64,000 nt of DNA, taken from the NCBI RefSeq assembly GCF_900100495.1, contig NZ_FNCT01000001.1:496001-560000 (forward strand), in the 5' to 3' direction. Of this stretch, positions 18,203-27,430 are shown one piece after another. Within the stretch, counting starts at the first letter, position 1. Every line of letters starts with the position of its first letter. A program made the position numbers and the translations under genes. This DNA is from Pseudomonas benzenivorans. GTDB taxonomy: Bacteria; Pseudomonadota; Gammaproteobacteria; Pseudomonadales; Pseudomonadaceae. Under the pieces are notes generated by a model. It ran no database searches. It was not told the origin of the DNA and saw nothing but the letters and a program-made list of their open reading frames with translations.

Positions 18203-19303
18203 GTGCGCGTGTTGATCGTTGACGACTCACCGGTACTGCGCCTGCTGCTGCGTGCCGTGCTGGAAAACGCGGGCTATGCGGTGCACGAGGCCGACAGTGG
18301 CGAACAGGCCCTGACACTGCTGCAGACCTACACCCCCGACATAGTGACCATGGACGTGCATATGCCAGGCATCGACGGTTACGAGACCACCGCACGCATC
18401 CTCGAACGCTACGCCTTGCCGGTGGTGGTGCTGACTGCCAGCGCCAACGTCCACGACACGGCGACCGCGATGCGCGCCTTGGCCGCCGGCGCCCTGGCTA
18501 TAGTGGAAAAGCCGCGCGGCCTCTCGGCCCCCGACTTCGACACGCGCATCGACGAGTTGCTGCGGACCCTGCGCAGCATGTCCCAGGTCAAGGTCGTGCG
18601 GCGCCACCGGCCGGCTTTGAGCAGTCCGGCGAGCGGCACGGAGTCCACGCTCGAGCTGGTCGAGCAAACGGCCGCTGCCGCTCCGCAGGTCGTCGCCATC
18701 GCGGCCTCGGCCGGCGGTCCGGCGGCGCTGAAGAGCCTGTTGCAGAGTCTCCGGCCACCCCAGCCCTGGGTGCTGATCCTGGCCCAACACATTGCCGCCG
18801 GCTTCATGCCGAGCTTCGGCAACTGGCTGGCGAGCGTTTGCGCGCTGCCGGTGCAGATCGTCGAAGACGCCCAGGCACTGCTGCCAGGCAGGCTCTACCT
18901 GCCTCCCGACGGCACCCAGCTGGGCATCACCGCGACCCTGCGGGTGCGTCTGGAGGCCACCAGTGCGGAGCAGCGCTTCTCCCCCTCGGCCGACTACCTG
19001 TTCCACGCGGTCGCCCGCCAGTTCGGCAAGCGCGCCATCGGCATCCAGCTCTCGGGAATGGGCCGCGACGGTGCCGAAGGCTTGGCCGAGCTTCGCCGCA
19101 GGGGCGCCTTGACTCTGGTGCAGGAGCCCGGCAGCGCACTCATCGATTCCATGCCGCGCGCCGCCATCGCATTGCAGGCCGCCTGCCAGGTGTTGCCGCC
19201 TGAGGCTATCGCCGCGGTACTCAACTCGATCGCTGTACGGATCGCTTCACCGCAAGTCGTGGCAGGAGGGAGTCAGTCATGTACGCCACCGCAGAAATCT
19301 TGA
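18203..19303 (+). CDS. cheB: Chemotaxis methylesterase/response regulator CheB (WspF-like)
   Basis: This 366-residue protein has an N-terminal receiver (VDDSP, phospho-acceptor Asp51 in TMDVHMPG, lysine in VEKPRG) joined to a C-terminal methylesterase domain. The catalytic triad is visible: Ser169 in AASAGGP, His196 in AQHIAAGF, Asp289 in GMGRDGAEG. It should remove methyl groups from the operon's MCP and so adapt or damp signalling; loss of the equivalent WspF locks the Wsp system on in other pseudomonads. The start is GTG. The 3' end overlaps the output gene by 25 bases, where a strong AGGAGGG site drives the next start. Confidence 0.9.
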   Translation: MRVLIVDDSPVLRLLLRAVLENAGYAVHEADSGEQALTLLQTYTPDIVTMDVHMPGIDGYETTARILERYALPVVVLTASANVHDTATAMRALAAGALAIVEKPRGLSAPDFDTRIDELLRTLRSMSQVKVVRRHRPALSSPASGTESTLELVEQTAAAAPQVVAIAASAGGPAALKSLLQSLRPPQPWVLILAQHIAAGFMPSFGNWLASVCALPVQIVEDAQALLPGRLYLPPDGTQLGITATLRVRLEATSAEQRFSPSADYLFHAVARQFGKRAIGIQLSGMGRDGAEGLAELRRRGALTLVQEPGSALIDSMPRAAIALQAACQVLPPEAIAAVLNSIAVRIASPQVVAGGSQSCTPPQKS

Positions 19304-22300
19304 TCGTCGAGGACAGCCCGACCCAGGCGTCCGAACTGCAGTATCTGCTCGAAGCGGCAGGTTGCCGGGCGCAGATCGCGCGCAACGGCGTCGAGGCCCT
19401 GGCGATGGTCGCAAAAAAACGCCCAACCATCGTCATCAGCGACATCGTGATGCCCGAAATGGACGGCTACGAACTGTGCCGGCAGCTGAAGGGCAACCCT
19501 GGCACCGCCGACATCCCGGTGATCCTGGTGACCGCCCTGGCCAATGCGCGGGACGTGGTGCATGGCTTGGCCTCCGGAGCGGACAACTTCATCGTCAAGC
19601 CCTACGATGAAAAGTACCTGATGTCACGCATCCGCTACTTCCTGGTGAATCTCGAGCTGCGCACCCATGAACGGGTGCAGATGGGGGTCGAGGTGGTCCT
19701 CGAAGGCGAGCGCCACTTCATCACCGCCGGCCGCCAGCAGATTCTCGATCTGCTGATTTCCACCTATGAGCAGGGCGTGCGCCTGAACCATGAATTGCAG
19801 GCCAAGCACGATGAGCTGGCACGCAGCAATTCGCTGCTCAACAGCCTGTTCCACTTCACCAGCGGCCTGACCGACGCCAAGACCGAGCAGCATGTGGTCG
19901 ACGCGGCGTTGCGCCGCATCCTGGAGTTTCCCGAGGCGGTCGGCGCCTGGCTGCTGATGGCCGATGCCGGGCAGTCGCATGAGCCGGTACGGCTGGCCGG
20001 AGCCCGCGGGCACGGCCGGGGTTATGCCGCCGAACACCTGCATGCCTGCATCGGCAACTGCCCGTGCCTGCATGCCTGGTTCAGCGACCGCTTGGCCACG
20101 CCGAGCAATGTCGCCAGCTGCCCGGCACTGGCCGAGCAGGCCGGCGAGGGCCGGCATGCGAGTATCCCGCTGCTGCTCGGCAGCGAGATCATCGGCATGC
20201 TCAACGTCGTGCGCCGCCATGCGCAGAGCTGGCCGGACGAATCGCTGAATGCCCTGGCCTCGCTCGGTAGGCAACTGGCCATGGCCCTGGGTCGGGCGCG
20301 CCTGTTCGAAAGCATGGAGCAGCTGGTGGCGCAGCGCACCCTGGACCTGGCGCAGAGCGAAGCGCTGCTGCGCAAGATTCTCGACAGCCTGCCGGTCGGC
20401 GTGTTCGTCACCGACCGCAATGGCCGGCTGATCATGAGCAACCCCGAGAGCAGTCTGATCTGGGGCGGTGCGCATCCCGCCGAACTGGCCGGCTACAGCC
20501 AGTACCAGGGGTTCTGGGCCGAGACCAGCGCGCCGTTGCAGGCCAAGGACTGGCCGTTGGCGCGGGCCGTGCAGCAAGGCAAGGCCACGCGCAATAAAGT
20601 GATCGACATCGAAACCTTCGACGGCGCGAGCAAGACCATTCTCAACTCGGCGGTACCCTTTCTCGACGAGCACGGCGTACTGCAAGGCGCCATCGCGGTG
20701 ATCCAGGATGTCAGCGAGCAGCGGCGCCGCGACCTGGACATCCGCATCCGCACCCGCGCGGTGGAGGCCAGCGTCAACGCCATCATCATCACCGACAACG
20801 AGCAGGCGGATCAGCCGATCATCTACGTCAACCCGGCCTTCGAGCGCATCACCGGCTACCACAGCGAGGAGGTAATAGGGCTCAACTGCCGCTTCCTGCA
20901 GGGCAGCAAGCGGGACCAGCCGGCGCTCGAGCACATCCGCCGGGCGCTGCACAACCAGGAGGAGGGCAGCGCGGTGCTGCGCAACTACCGCAAGGACGGA
21001 TCGGAGTTCTGGAACGACCTCCGGGTCGCGCCGGTGGTCAACGACCGCGGCAAGGTCAGCCATTTCGTCGGCATCCTCCACGACATCACCGAAGCCAAGC
21101 GCTACCAGGATGAACTGGAGCACCAGGCCAACCACGACGGCCTGACCGGACTGCCGAACCGCAACCTGCTCAACGACCGCATCCGCCAGGCCATCGCCTT
21201 CGCCAGCCGCAGCCAGGGCCAGTTCACCCTGGTGTTCATGGACCTGGATCACTTCAAGGTGATCAACGACAGTCTCGGCCACAATGCCGGCGACCAGCTG
21301 CTGGTCCAGGTAACGGAGCGCCTGCTGGACTGCGCCCGGGACATCGATACCGTGGCGCGCCTGGGCGGCGACGAGTTCGTCATCCTGCTGGCCGACAGCG
21401 GCTCGTTCATCGAGCGGGTAGGCTGGCTGGAGCGCCTCAAGCAACGGGTCGCCGAGCCCCTGCTGCTCGATGGCCAGGAGCTGGTGGTCAGCTGCAGCCT
21501 GGGCTTCTGCTGCTACCCCGAGGATGGCCTCGACGTCAGCACCCTGCTGCGCAATGCCGATACGGCCATGTACCAGGCCAAGCACCAGGGGCGCAACCGC
21601 ATCTGCGCCTTCACCCCGACGATGAATGAGCAGATGCAGCGACGGCTGCTGCTGGAACGGGATATCCGCCATGCCCTGCAGAACAACGAGTTCTGCCTGG
21701 TCTACCAGCCGCAACTGGATCTGCTGAGCGGCCGTTTGTGCGGTTTCGAGGCCCTGGTGCGCTGGCAGCGGCCCGGCAAGATGGTCGCGCCGGACGAGTT
21801 CATCCCGCTGGCCGAGGAGACCGGGCAGATTGTCGCTATCGACTTCTATGTGTTCGACGCGGTGTGTCGACAGTTGCGCCTGTGGGAGGATGCGATCCAG
21901 GGCCTGAGCATCGCGGTAAATTTCTCCGCCATCAGCTTCATGGAACACAATTTCATCGAGCGCGTGCAGCAGACGATGGAACGCTATGGGGTGGCGCCGA
22001 GCCAGCTCAAGCTGGAGATGACCGAAACCGCGCTGATGACCCATGCCGACGCAGTCCTGGTCAAGATGAACAGGCTCAGCGCCTTGGGCATCCGTTTCTC
22101 CATCGATGACTTCGGCACCGGCTATTCGTCCCTGGGCTATCTGAAGCGTTTCCCGTTCAGCGAGCTGAAGATCGACCGCAGCTTCGTCACCGATGTGCAC
22201 CTGGACTCCGATAGCGCCTCGCTGGTGCGCTCGATGATCTCCATCAGCCACAACATGGGCATCAAGGCGATCGCCGAGGGGGTGGAAACCGCCGAGCAGC

Positions 22301-22863
22301 TCGGTTTCCTGCGGCGCGCCGGCTGCGACGAGCTGCAAGGCTATTACTTTTCGCCGCCCCTACCGCCCAAGGCTTGCCTGGCCTTGCTCCAGGGCAGTTC
22401 GAGCCTGTCCCTGCCGGCCAATATCCTCGACGAGGAGGAAAATTACCTGCTCCTGGTCGACGACGAACAGGGCATCCTCAATGCGCTGCAGCGCGAGCTG
22501 CGCCTGGAGAACTACCGGATCCTGACCGCCCGCAGCAGCGCCGAGGCACTGCCCCTGCTGGCACGCCACCCGGTGGGGGTGGTGCTCACCGATATGCGCC
22601 TGGCCGACATGCATGGCGTGGAATTCCTGCGCCGACTCAGGACTCTCTATCCAGACATCATCCGCATGGTGCTGAGCGGCTCCACCGAGGTCAGCAGCAT
22701 CCTCAAGGCCGTCAACGAGGGGGTGATCTATCGCTTCATCACCAAGCCTTGGCAAGTCGACGACCTGCGCAACCAGTTGCGCGAAGCCTTCATGCAACGC
22801 GAGCTGCTGCGCGAGAACAAACGCATGCGCGAACAGTTGATGGACGCAACCGCGCAGCGCTGA
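19279..22863 (+). CDS. REC-GAF-PAS-LOV-GGDEF-EAL-REC cyclic-di-GMP output protein
   Basis: This 1194-residue protein ends the chemosensory operon. Domains in order: receiver (phospho-acceptor Asp55 in VISDIVMPEMDG), GAF (about 195-350), PAS (365-480), LOV-type PAS (490-610), GGDEF (620-785), EAL (800-1045) and a second receiver (Asp1061/1062, phospho-acceptor Asp1105). The LOV domain carries GLNCRFLQG with Cys537 and the two flavin-contacting asparagines Asn569 and Asn579 in NYRKDGSEFWN. The usual signalling glutamine is Leu600 (FVGIL). GGDEF (696-700) with an upstream RDID inhibitory site and EAL (824-826) with DDFGTGYSS are intact, so both cyclase and phosphodiesterase activities are possible. 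It occupies the WspR position but is far more complex. Function is inferred from domains. Confidence 0.9.
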   Translation: MYATAEILIVEDSPTQASELQYLLEAAGCRAQIARNGVEALAMVAKKRPTIVISDIVMPEMDGYELCRQLKGNPGTADIPVILVTALANARDVVHGLASGADNFIVKPYDEKYLMSRIRYFLVNLELRTHERVQMGVEVVLEGERHFITAGRQQILDLLISTYEQGVRLNHELQAKHDELARSNSLLNSLFHFTSGLTDAKTEQHVVDAALRRILEFPEAVGAWLLMADAGQSHEPVRLAGARGHGRGYAAEHLHACIGNCPCLHAWFSDRLATPSNVASCPALAEQAGEGRHASIPLLLGSEIIGMLNVVRRHAQSWPDESLNALASLGRQLAMALGRARLFESMEQLVAQRTLDLAQSEALLRKILDSLPVGVFVTDRNGRLIMSNPESSLIWGGAHPAELAGYSQYQGFWAETSAPLQAKDWPLARAVQQGKATRNKVIDIETFDGASKTILNSAVPFLDEHGVLQGAIAVIQDVSEQRRRDLDIRIRTRAVEASVNAIIITDNEQADQPIIYVNPAFERITGYHSEEVIGLNCRFLQGSKRDQPALEHIRRALHNQEEGSAVLRNYRKDGSEFWNDLRVAPVVNDRGKVSHFVGILHDITEAKRYQDELEHQANHDGLTGLPNRNLLNDRIRQAIAFASRSQGQFTLVFMDLDHFKVINDSLGHNAGDQLLVQVTERLLDCARDIDTVARLGGDEFVILLADSGSFIERVGWLERLKQRVAEPLLLDGQELVVSCSLGFCCYPEDGLDVSTLLRNADTAMYQAKHQGRNRICAFTPTMNEQMQRRLLLERDIRHALQNNEFCLVYQPQLDLLSGRLCGFEALVRWQRPGKMVAPDEFIPLAEETGQIVAIDFYVFDAVCRQLRLWEDAIQGLSIAVNFSAISFMEHNFIERVQQTMERYGVAPSQLKLEMTETALMTHADAVLVKMNRLSALGIRFSIDDFGTGYSSLGYLKRFPFSELKIDRSFVTDVHLDSDSASLVRSMISISHNMGIKAIAEGVETAEQLGFLRRAGCDELQGYYFSPPLPPKACLALLQGSSSLSLPANILDEEENYLLLVDDEQGILNALQRELRLENYRILTARSSAEALPLLARHPVGVVLTDMRLADMHGVEFLRRLRTLYPDIIRMVLSGSTEVSSILKAVNEGVIYRFITKPWQVDDLRNQLREAFMQRELLRENKRMREQLMDATAQR

Positions 22864-22876
22864 GTGGGCAAGCGGT

Positions 22877-22900
22877 GCCGGCGCGGCCACCACCGCCGGC
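22877..22900. terminator. Hairpin between convergent genes
   Basis: GCCGGCG and CGCCGGC form a perfect 7-bp stem with a 10-base loop between the chemosensory operon (+) and the convergent regulator gene (-). There is no T-run, so termination is a guess from position. Confidence 0.4.
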
Positions 22901-22913
22901 CACTTCGAGCGGA

Positions 22914-24323
22914 TCAGAAGGACGCGATGATCCGCCCGAGCAGGGCCATGGCCTGCTCGCTCTGGGCGTTCCAGGGGTGGCCGTAATTCAGCCGGGCACA
23001 GTTGCCGAAGCGCCGGGTGGCGGAGAAGATCGGCCCCGGCGCCAGGCTGATGCCCTGGGCCAGGGCCAGGCGGAACAGCTGCAGCGAGTCCACCTGTTCG
23101 GGGAACTCGAACCAGAGGAAGTAGCCGCCGCCGGGGCGGGTGACCCGGGTGCTGGCGGGGAAGTGCCGGGCCGCCGAGGCCAGCATCGAGTCCTGCTGTG
23201 CTTCCAGGGCATGCCGCAGCTTGCGCAGGTGACGGTCGTAGCCACCGTGCTGCAGGTAGTCGGCGATGGCGGCCTGGGCCGGCACAGAAGGCGAGATCGT
23301 GGTCATCAGCTTGAGCCGGCCGATCTGCTCGGCATAGCGGCCGCCGGCGACCCAGCCGACCCGGTAACCTGGCGCCAGGCATTTGGAGAACGAGCCGCAG
23401 TGCATCACCAGGCCGTCGCGGTCGAAGCTTTTCACCGACCGGGGAGGTTGGCTGGCGAAGTGCAGCTCGGCGTAGACATCGTCCTCGATCAGCGGCACCT
23501 GATGGCGCTGCAGGAGCTCGTAGAGCGCCTGTTTGTGCTCCTCGCGCATGCTCGCGCCGAGCGGATTCTGCAGGCTGCTCATGAACCAACAGGCCTTGAT
23601 CGGCAAGCGCGCCAGGCTATCGGCGAGGCTGTCCAGGTCGATGCCTTCGCGCGGGTGCACGGGGATTTCCACCGCCTTGAGCTTCAGCCGCTCCAGCACC
23701 TGCAGGCAGGCGTAGAACGCCGGGGCCTCGATGGCTACCAGATCGCCCGGCTGGGTCACGCATTGCAGGCACAGGTTGAGCGCCTCCATGGCGCCGTTGC
23801 AGATCACCAGCTCCTCCAGCGGCAGCATCACGCCGCTGAGCATGTAGCGCAGGGCGATCTGCCGGCGCAGGTTGGGGTTGCCCTCGGTCATGTCGGCGAT
23901 CACCGCATGGGGCGACAGCTCGCGCAGGCTGTGCGCCATGGAGCGGGCCAGGCGCGGCAGGGGGAACAGGTCCGGGCTGGGGAAGGCCGAACCGAAGGGC
24001 ACGGTATCCGGGTCCTTGAGCGAGCCGAGCACGGAGAACACCAGCTCGCTGACATCGACCTCGCTGGTCTGCGCCTGGCGCACGCCGATCTCCGGCTCGG
24101 GTAGCGGGCGTTGCGCGTATTCGCGAACGAAGTAGCCCGAGCGCGGCCGGGCAAGGATCAGCCCGCGATCCTCCAGCAGGTAGTACGCCTGGAACACCGT
24201 CGAGGGGCTGACCCCATAGGTGCGGCTGGCATGCCTCACCGACGGCACCTTCTCCCCGGGCGCCAGCACGCCGCGGCGGATCAGCGCGGCGATTTCATCG
24301 GCAAACTTCTCGTAACGCTTCAT
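22914..24323 (-). CDS. MocR-type transcriptional regulator (GntR HTH plus aminotransferase-like domain)
   Basis: This 469-residue protein begins with a GntR-family winged helix (KFADEIAALIRRGVLAPGEKVPSVRH, SPSTVFQAYYLLEDRG) followed by a fold-type-I aminotransferase-like domain. The probable PLP-binding lysine lies in the CGSFSKCLAPGYRVGW motif. Such PdxR/GabR/YdcR-like proteins use bound PLP to sense an amine or vitamin B6 status and regulate neighbouring or distant genes. The target is not evident here. I chose the ATG at 24323 because it starts the conserved HTH directly. The frame extends 21 codons further but without a good start. ccoG ends 73 bases upstream on the same strand. Confidence 0.85.
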   Translation of the reverse strand: MKRYEKFADEIAALIRRGVLAPGEKVPSVRHASRTYGVSPSTVFQAYYLLEDRGLILARPRSGYFVREYAQRPLPEPEIGVRQAQTSEVDVSELVFSVLGSLKDPDTVPFGSAFPSPDLFPLPRLARSMAHSLRELSPHAVIADMTEGNPNLRRQIALRYMLSGVMLPLEELVICNGAMEALNLCLQCVTQPGDLVAIEAPAFYACLQVLERLKLKAVEIPVHPREGIDLDSLADSLARLPIKACWFMSSLQNPLGASMREEHKQALYELLQRHQVPLIEDDVYAELHFASQPPRSVKSFDRDGLVMHCGSFSKCLAPGYRVGWVAGGRYAEQIGRLKLMTTISPSVPAQAAIADYLQHGGYDRHLRKLRHALEAQQDSMLASAARHFPASTRVTRPGGGYFLWFEFPEQVDSLQLFRLALAQGISLAPGPIFSATRRFGNCARLNYGHPWNAQSEQAMALLGRIIASF

Positions 24324-24396
24324 CTTGTCCAGGCTCACCGTGGCTCGAGACGTAGCCCGATACTGTACTGGTTGCCCGGCGCCCATGCGATCCGGC

Positions 24397-25812
24397 TCAG
24401 CGATCGATGGGCGAAACGAAGGTGCTGGCGGTGCTCACCCGGATGGCCGGGTCGTCCAGGTCGACGACCTCGAAACGCAGCGGCTCGGAGCTGCTGACCG
24501 CCTGCCTGCCGACCAGGGCCACGCTCACCGGCAGGTCGAGGATTTCCCCCGGTGCCAGCAGCAACTCGCGCTTGCCTTGCAGCGCGAAGGGCGGGGCATC
24601 GACCAGCGACAGGGCATAGCGGCGCGGCTCCTGGGTCTTGTTGATGACCTTGAGGCGGTAGATGTTCTCGATCTGCCCGGCGCCGTTCTCGCGGAACAGG
24701 CCACGGTCCTTGGTCACATCGAGCGACACCAGCGCTCGCGTCTGCAAGCCCCAGCCGAAGGCGCCAATCATCAGCCCGAGCATGGCGGCGTAGCCGAGCA
24801 GCCGCGGCCGCAACCACTGGGTCCTGCCACCGGCCAGCGCGCGCTCGGAGGTATAGCGCACCAGGCCGCGGGCATAGCCCATCTTGTCCATCACCGTGTC
24901 GCAGGCGTCGATGCAGGCGCCGCAGCTGAGGCAGTCCAGTTGCAGGCCGTCGCGGATGTCGATGCCGGTGGGGCAGACCTGCACGCACATCGTGCAGTCG
25001 ATGCAGTCGCCCAGCCCTTCGGCCCGGTGATCGGCGTCCTTCCTGCGCGGACCACGGCCCTCGCCGCGGGCGCTGTCGTAGGTCACCAGCAAGGTGCTAT
25101 CGTCGAACATCACGCTCTGGAAGCGCGAGTAGGGGCACATGTGCAGACAGACCTTCTCGCGCAGCCAGCCGGCATTGAGGTAGGTCGCGGCGGTGAAGAA
25201 GAACAGCCAGGAGGCGCTGCTCAGACCCAGCTCCAGGCTCAACAGCTCGTGTGTCAGCTCGCGGATCGGCGTGAAATAGCCGACGAAAGCCAAGGCCGTG
25301 ACCAGGCTGACCGCCAGCCACAGCGCGTGCTTGGCCCCGCGGCGCAGGAGTTTGCCGACCGACCAGGGCGCTGCATCCAGCTTGATGCGCTGGTTGCGCT
25401 CGCCCTCGGTGAACCTTTCTAGCCACATGAACACCCAGGTCCACACGCTCTGCGGGCAGCTGTAGCCGCACCAGACCCGACCGGCGAACACCGTGATGCA
25501 GAACAGGCCGAAGGCGCAGATGATCAACAGCGCCGAGAGCAGGATGAAATCCTGCGGCCAGAAGGTCGCCCCGAAGATGTAGAACTTGCTCTCGTTCAGG
25601 TCCCAGAGCACCGCCTGGCGGCCACCCCAGTTCAGCCAGGCGGTGCCGAAGAACAGCAGGAACAGCGCACCTGCGCCGTACCGGCGCAGGTTGCGGAACA
25701 GCCCGCTGAAGCTGCGGGTATGGATGACGCCGCCGGCTTGTGCGGGCGTCAGGCGTATCGGGCTGCGCGGATCGATCGTCTCGACGAGCGTGGCGGGAAT
25801 GCGGTCGGTCAT
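24397..25812 (-). CDS. ccoG: Cytochrome c oxidase accessory protein CcoG (FixG/RdxA family)
   Basis: This 471-residue membrane iron-sulfur protein has about five transmembrane helices (for example ALFLLFFGTAWLNW, FILLSALLIICAFGLFCITVF), the conserved VWCGYSCPQSVWTW motif, and two ferredoxin-type 4Fe-4S clusters (GDCIDCTMCVQVCPTGIDIRDG and a following CLSCGACIDACD). A C-terminal Ig-like domain completes the family layout. CcoG participates in copper handling for cbb3-type oxidase assembly. It usually lies near ccoNOPQ-ccoHIS, which are not in this window, so this is an orphan or distant copy. I looked for an ANR/FNR half-palindrome upstream and did not find a convincing one. Confidence 0.92.
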   Translation of the reverse strand: MTDRIPATLVETIDPRSPIRLTPAQAGGVIHTRSFSGLFRNLRRYGAGALFLLFFGTAWLNWGGRQAVLWDLNESKFYIFGATFWPQDFILLSALLIICAFGLFCITVFAGRVWCGYSCPQSVWTWVFMWLERFTEGERNQRIKLDAAPWSVGKLLRRGAKHALWLAVSLVTALAFVGYFTPIRELTHELLSLELGLSSASWLFFFTAATYLNAGWLREKVCLHMCPYSRFQSVMFDDSTLLVTYDSARGEGRGPRRKDADHRAEGLGDCIDCTMCVQVCPTGIDIRDGLQLDCLSCGACIDACDTVMDKMGYARGLVRYTSERALAGGRTQWLRPRLLGYAAMLGLMIGAFGWGLQTRALVSLDVTKDRGLFRENGAGQIENIYRLKVINKTQEPRRYALSLVDAPPFALQGKRELLLAPGEILDLPVSVALVGRQAVSSSEPLRFEVVDLDDPAIRVSTASTFVSPIDR

Positions 25813-26166
25813 GAAGTTCGCCCCATCTGGCTTTATCAGGCGGGGCGCATGATCGGCGCTTCGGGTGCATCGATAACAGACTCAGATTTTCAAATAAAAA
25901 GCGGATCAGATGGCTGGCCCAGCAGACCGCGCCGGACGCACATCGGTTGGGCGGACGGCTGACGACGGCGCCACCGTCTCTCCCGCCCGCGACCAGGTCA
26001 GGGCCTGCTCGATAACCTGTAAGTCCAAATGCTGCATGTTCAACCATTGGCATCGAACTCGACGGTGCGGAAGCCATCTTGCCTGCCGCTGACCTTTATT
26101 GTCGTTCCCCGCGCCAGAGACGGCTTTTCCGCAGTAGAAAAGCGATAAGTCCGACAGGCTCCTAGG
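25813..26166. other. Intergenic region upstream of ccoG
   Basis: These 354 bases separate ccoG (reading left) from the end of the flavin oxidoreductase gene (also reading left). Near its right end, 26123-26143 forms a perfect 7-bp stem (GCTTTTC/GAAAAGC) positioned as a weak terminator of the oxidoreductase gene. A short AT-rich stretch at 25886-25907 may belong to the ccoG promoter. I see no gene here. Confidence 0.4.
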
Positions 26167-27402
26167 TCAAAGTCCCAGACCGGCCATCTGGCGCTTGTAC
26201 TGGCGGGTCCGCCGCGCCGTCTTCAGTTGCTCGGCGAGCAGCGCGCGCAGCGGCCAAACCCCCGGCTGTGGGCGGAGGCCGCCGGCTAGGCGGCGCAATT
26301 GGAACTTCACCGAGGACATATAGGCCAGCGAGGCGAGGGCTTTGTTCTTCCAGCGGATCGGTGCCAGCTCGGCGCCGGCCTCGCGCTCGCCGGCGTACCA
26401 GCGCGCAGGCAGGTCGGGAGCCAGGGCGAGGGCGGTGGCGATGCCGACCATGGCCACGCCGCTGGTCAGCACCCGTTCCACCACAGGCAGGCGGCGCACG
26501 CCGCCGGTGACCATCAGCGGCATGCGTGCCACCTCGGCGAGCTCTGCGGCGAACTCGAGGAAGTAGGCCTCGCGAGCCAGGGTGCGACCATCGCGGGCGT
26601 CGCCCTGCATGGCCGGCGCCTCGTAGCTGCCGCCGGACAGTTCGACCAGATCGACGTCCAGCTCGTTGAGCCACAGCACCACCTGCTTGGCGTCGCTGGC
26701 GTCGAAACCACCGCGCTGAAAGTCCGCCGAGTTGAGCTTGACCGCCACGCAGAAGCCCGGAGAAACACGGGCACGCACCGCCTTGACCACCTCCAGCAGC
26801 AGGCGCGCGCGGTTCTCCAGCGGCCCGCCCCAGGCATCCGTGCGTCTATTGCTCAGTGGCGAGAGAAACTGGCTGAGCAGGTAGCCGTGCGCCGCATGGA
26901 TCTGCACACCGGAAAAGCCAGCCTGCTCGGCCAACTCGGCGGCGCGGGCGAAGCGTTGAATCAGCTCGCCGATTTCCTCCTCGCTCAACGCCCTGGGCAC
27001 GGGGAACAGCTTGGACAGACCGCCCAGCTCCAAGGGTACGGCCGAAGGGGCGACGGTCGGCTGTCCCAGGTTGGCCTGCATTTGCCGGCCGGGGTGATTG
27101 AGCTGCATCCAGAACTGCGCCCCCCTGGAGCGACCGATGCGCGCCCAGTCGCGAAAGCGCTGCAGCAGGCCATCGTCCTCCAGCGCCACGCCGCCTGGGC
27201 CGGTCATGGCGCGGCGGTCGATCATCACATTGCCGGTCAGCAACAGACCGGCGCCTCCCTCTGCCCAGGCCCGGTAGAGACGCAGCAATTGGTCGGACGG
27301 CCCCTGGTCGGCTGCGGCCAGATTCTCCTCCATGGCGGCCTTGGCGATGCGGTTGGATAGGGTGGTGCCGTTGGGCAGTAGCAGAGGCTGGAAGGCGATC
27401 AT
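26167..27402 (-). CDS. NADH:flavin oxidoreductase of the old yellow enzyme family
   Basis: This 411-residue protein is a TIM-barrel FMN enzyme. Family motifs are PNGTTLSNRIAKAAMEE at the N-terminus, FWMQLNHPGRQ, the catalytic-site HAAHGYLLSQFLSPLSNRRTD with GGPLENR, and LMVTGGVR. It lacks the C-terminal FAD/4Fe-4S part of the long 2,4-dienoyl-CoA reductase-like members, so it is a short single-domain enzyme that reduces activated double bonds or quinone-like electrophiles with NAD(P)H. The substrate is unknown. It is divergent from a MerR-type regulator, and the shared 80-base space holds a typical MerR-regulated promoter pointing toward this gene. Confidence 0.85.
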   Translation of the reverse strand: MIAFQPLLLPNGTTLSNRIAKAAMEENLAAADQGPSDQLLRLYRAWAEGGAGLLLTGNVMIDRRAMTGPGGVALEDDGLLQRFRDWARIGRSRGAQFWMQLNHPGRQMQANLGQPTVAPSAVPLELGGLSKLFPVPRALSEEEIGELIQRFARAAELAEQAGFSGVQIHAAHGYLLSQFLSPLSNRRTDAWGGPLENRARLLLEVVKAVRARVSPGFCVAVKLNSADFQRGGFDASDAKQVVLWLNELDVDLVELSGGSYEAPAMQGDARDGRTLAREAYFLEFAAELAEVARMPLMVTGGVRRLPVVERVLTSGVAMVGIATALALAPDLPARWYAGEREAGAELAPIRWKNKALASLAYMSSVKFQLRRLAGGLRPQPGVWPLRALLAEQLKTARRTRQYKRQMAGLGL

Positions 27403-27430
27403 GACGGACTCCGGTATGGCAGATGGAGCG

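Noticed and set aside
19624-22338. A 904-codon minus-strand frame opposite the GGDEF-EAL gene
   Set aside because: Same reason: third-position GC bias opens the antisense frame. No recognisable domain.
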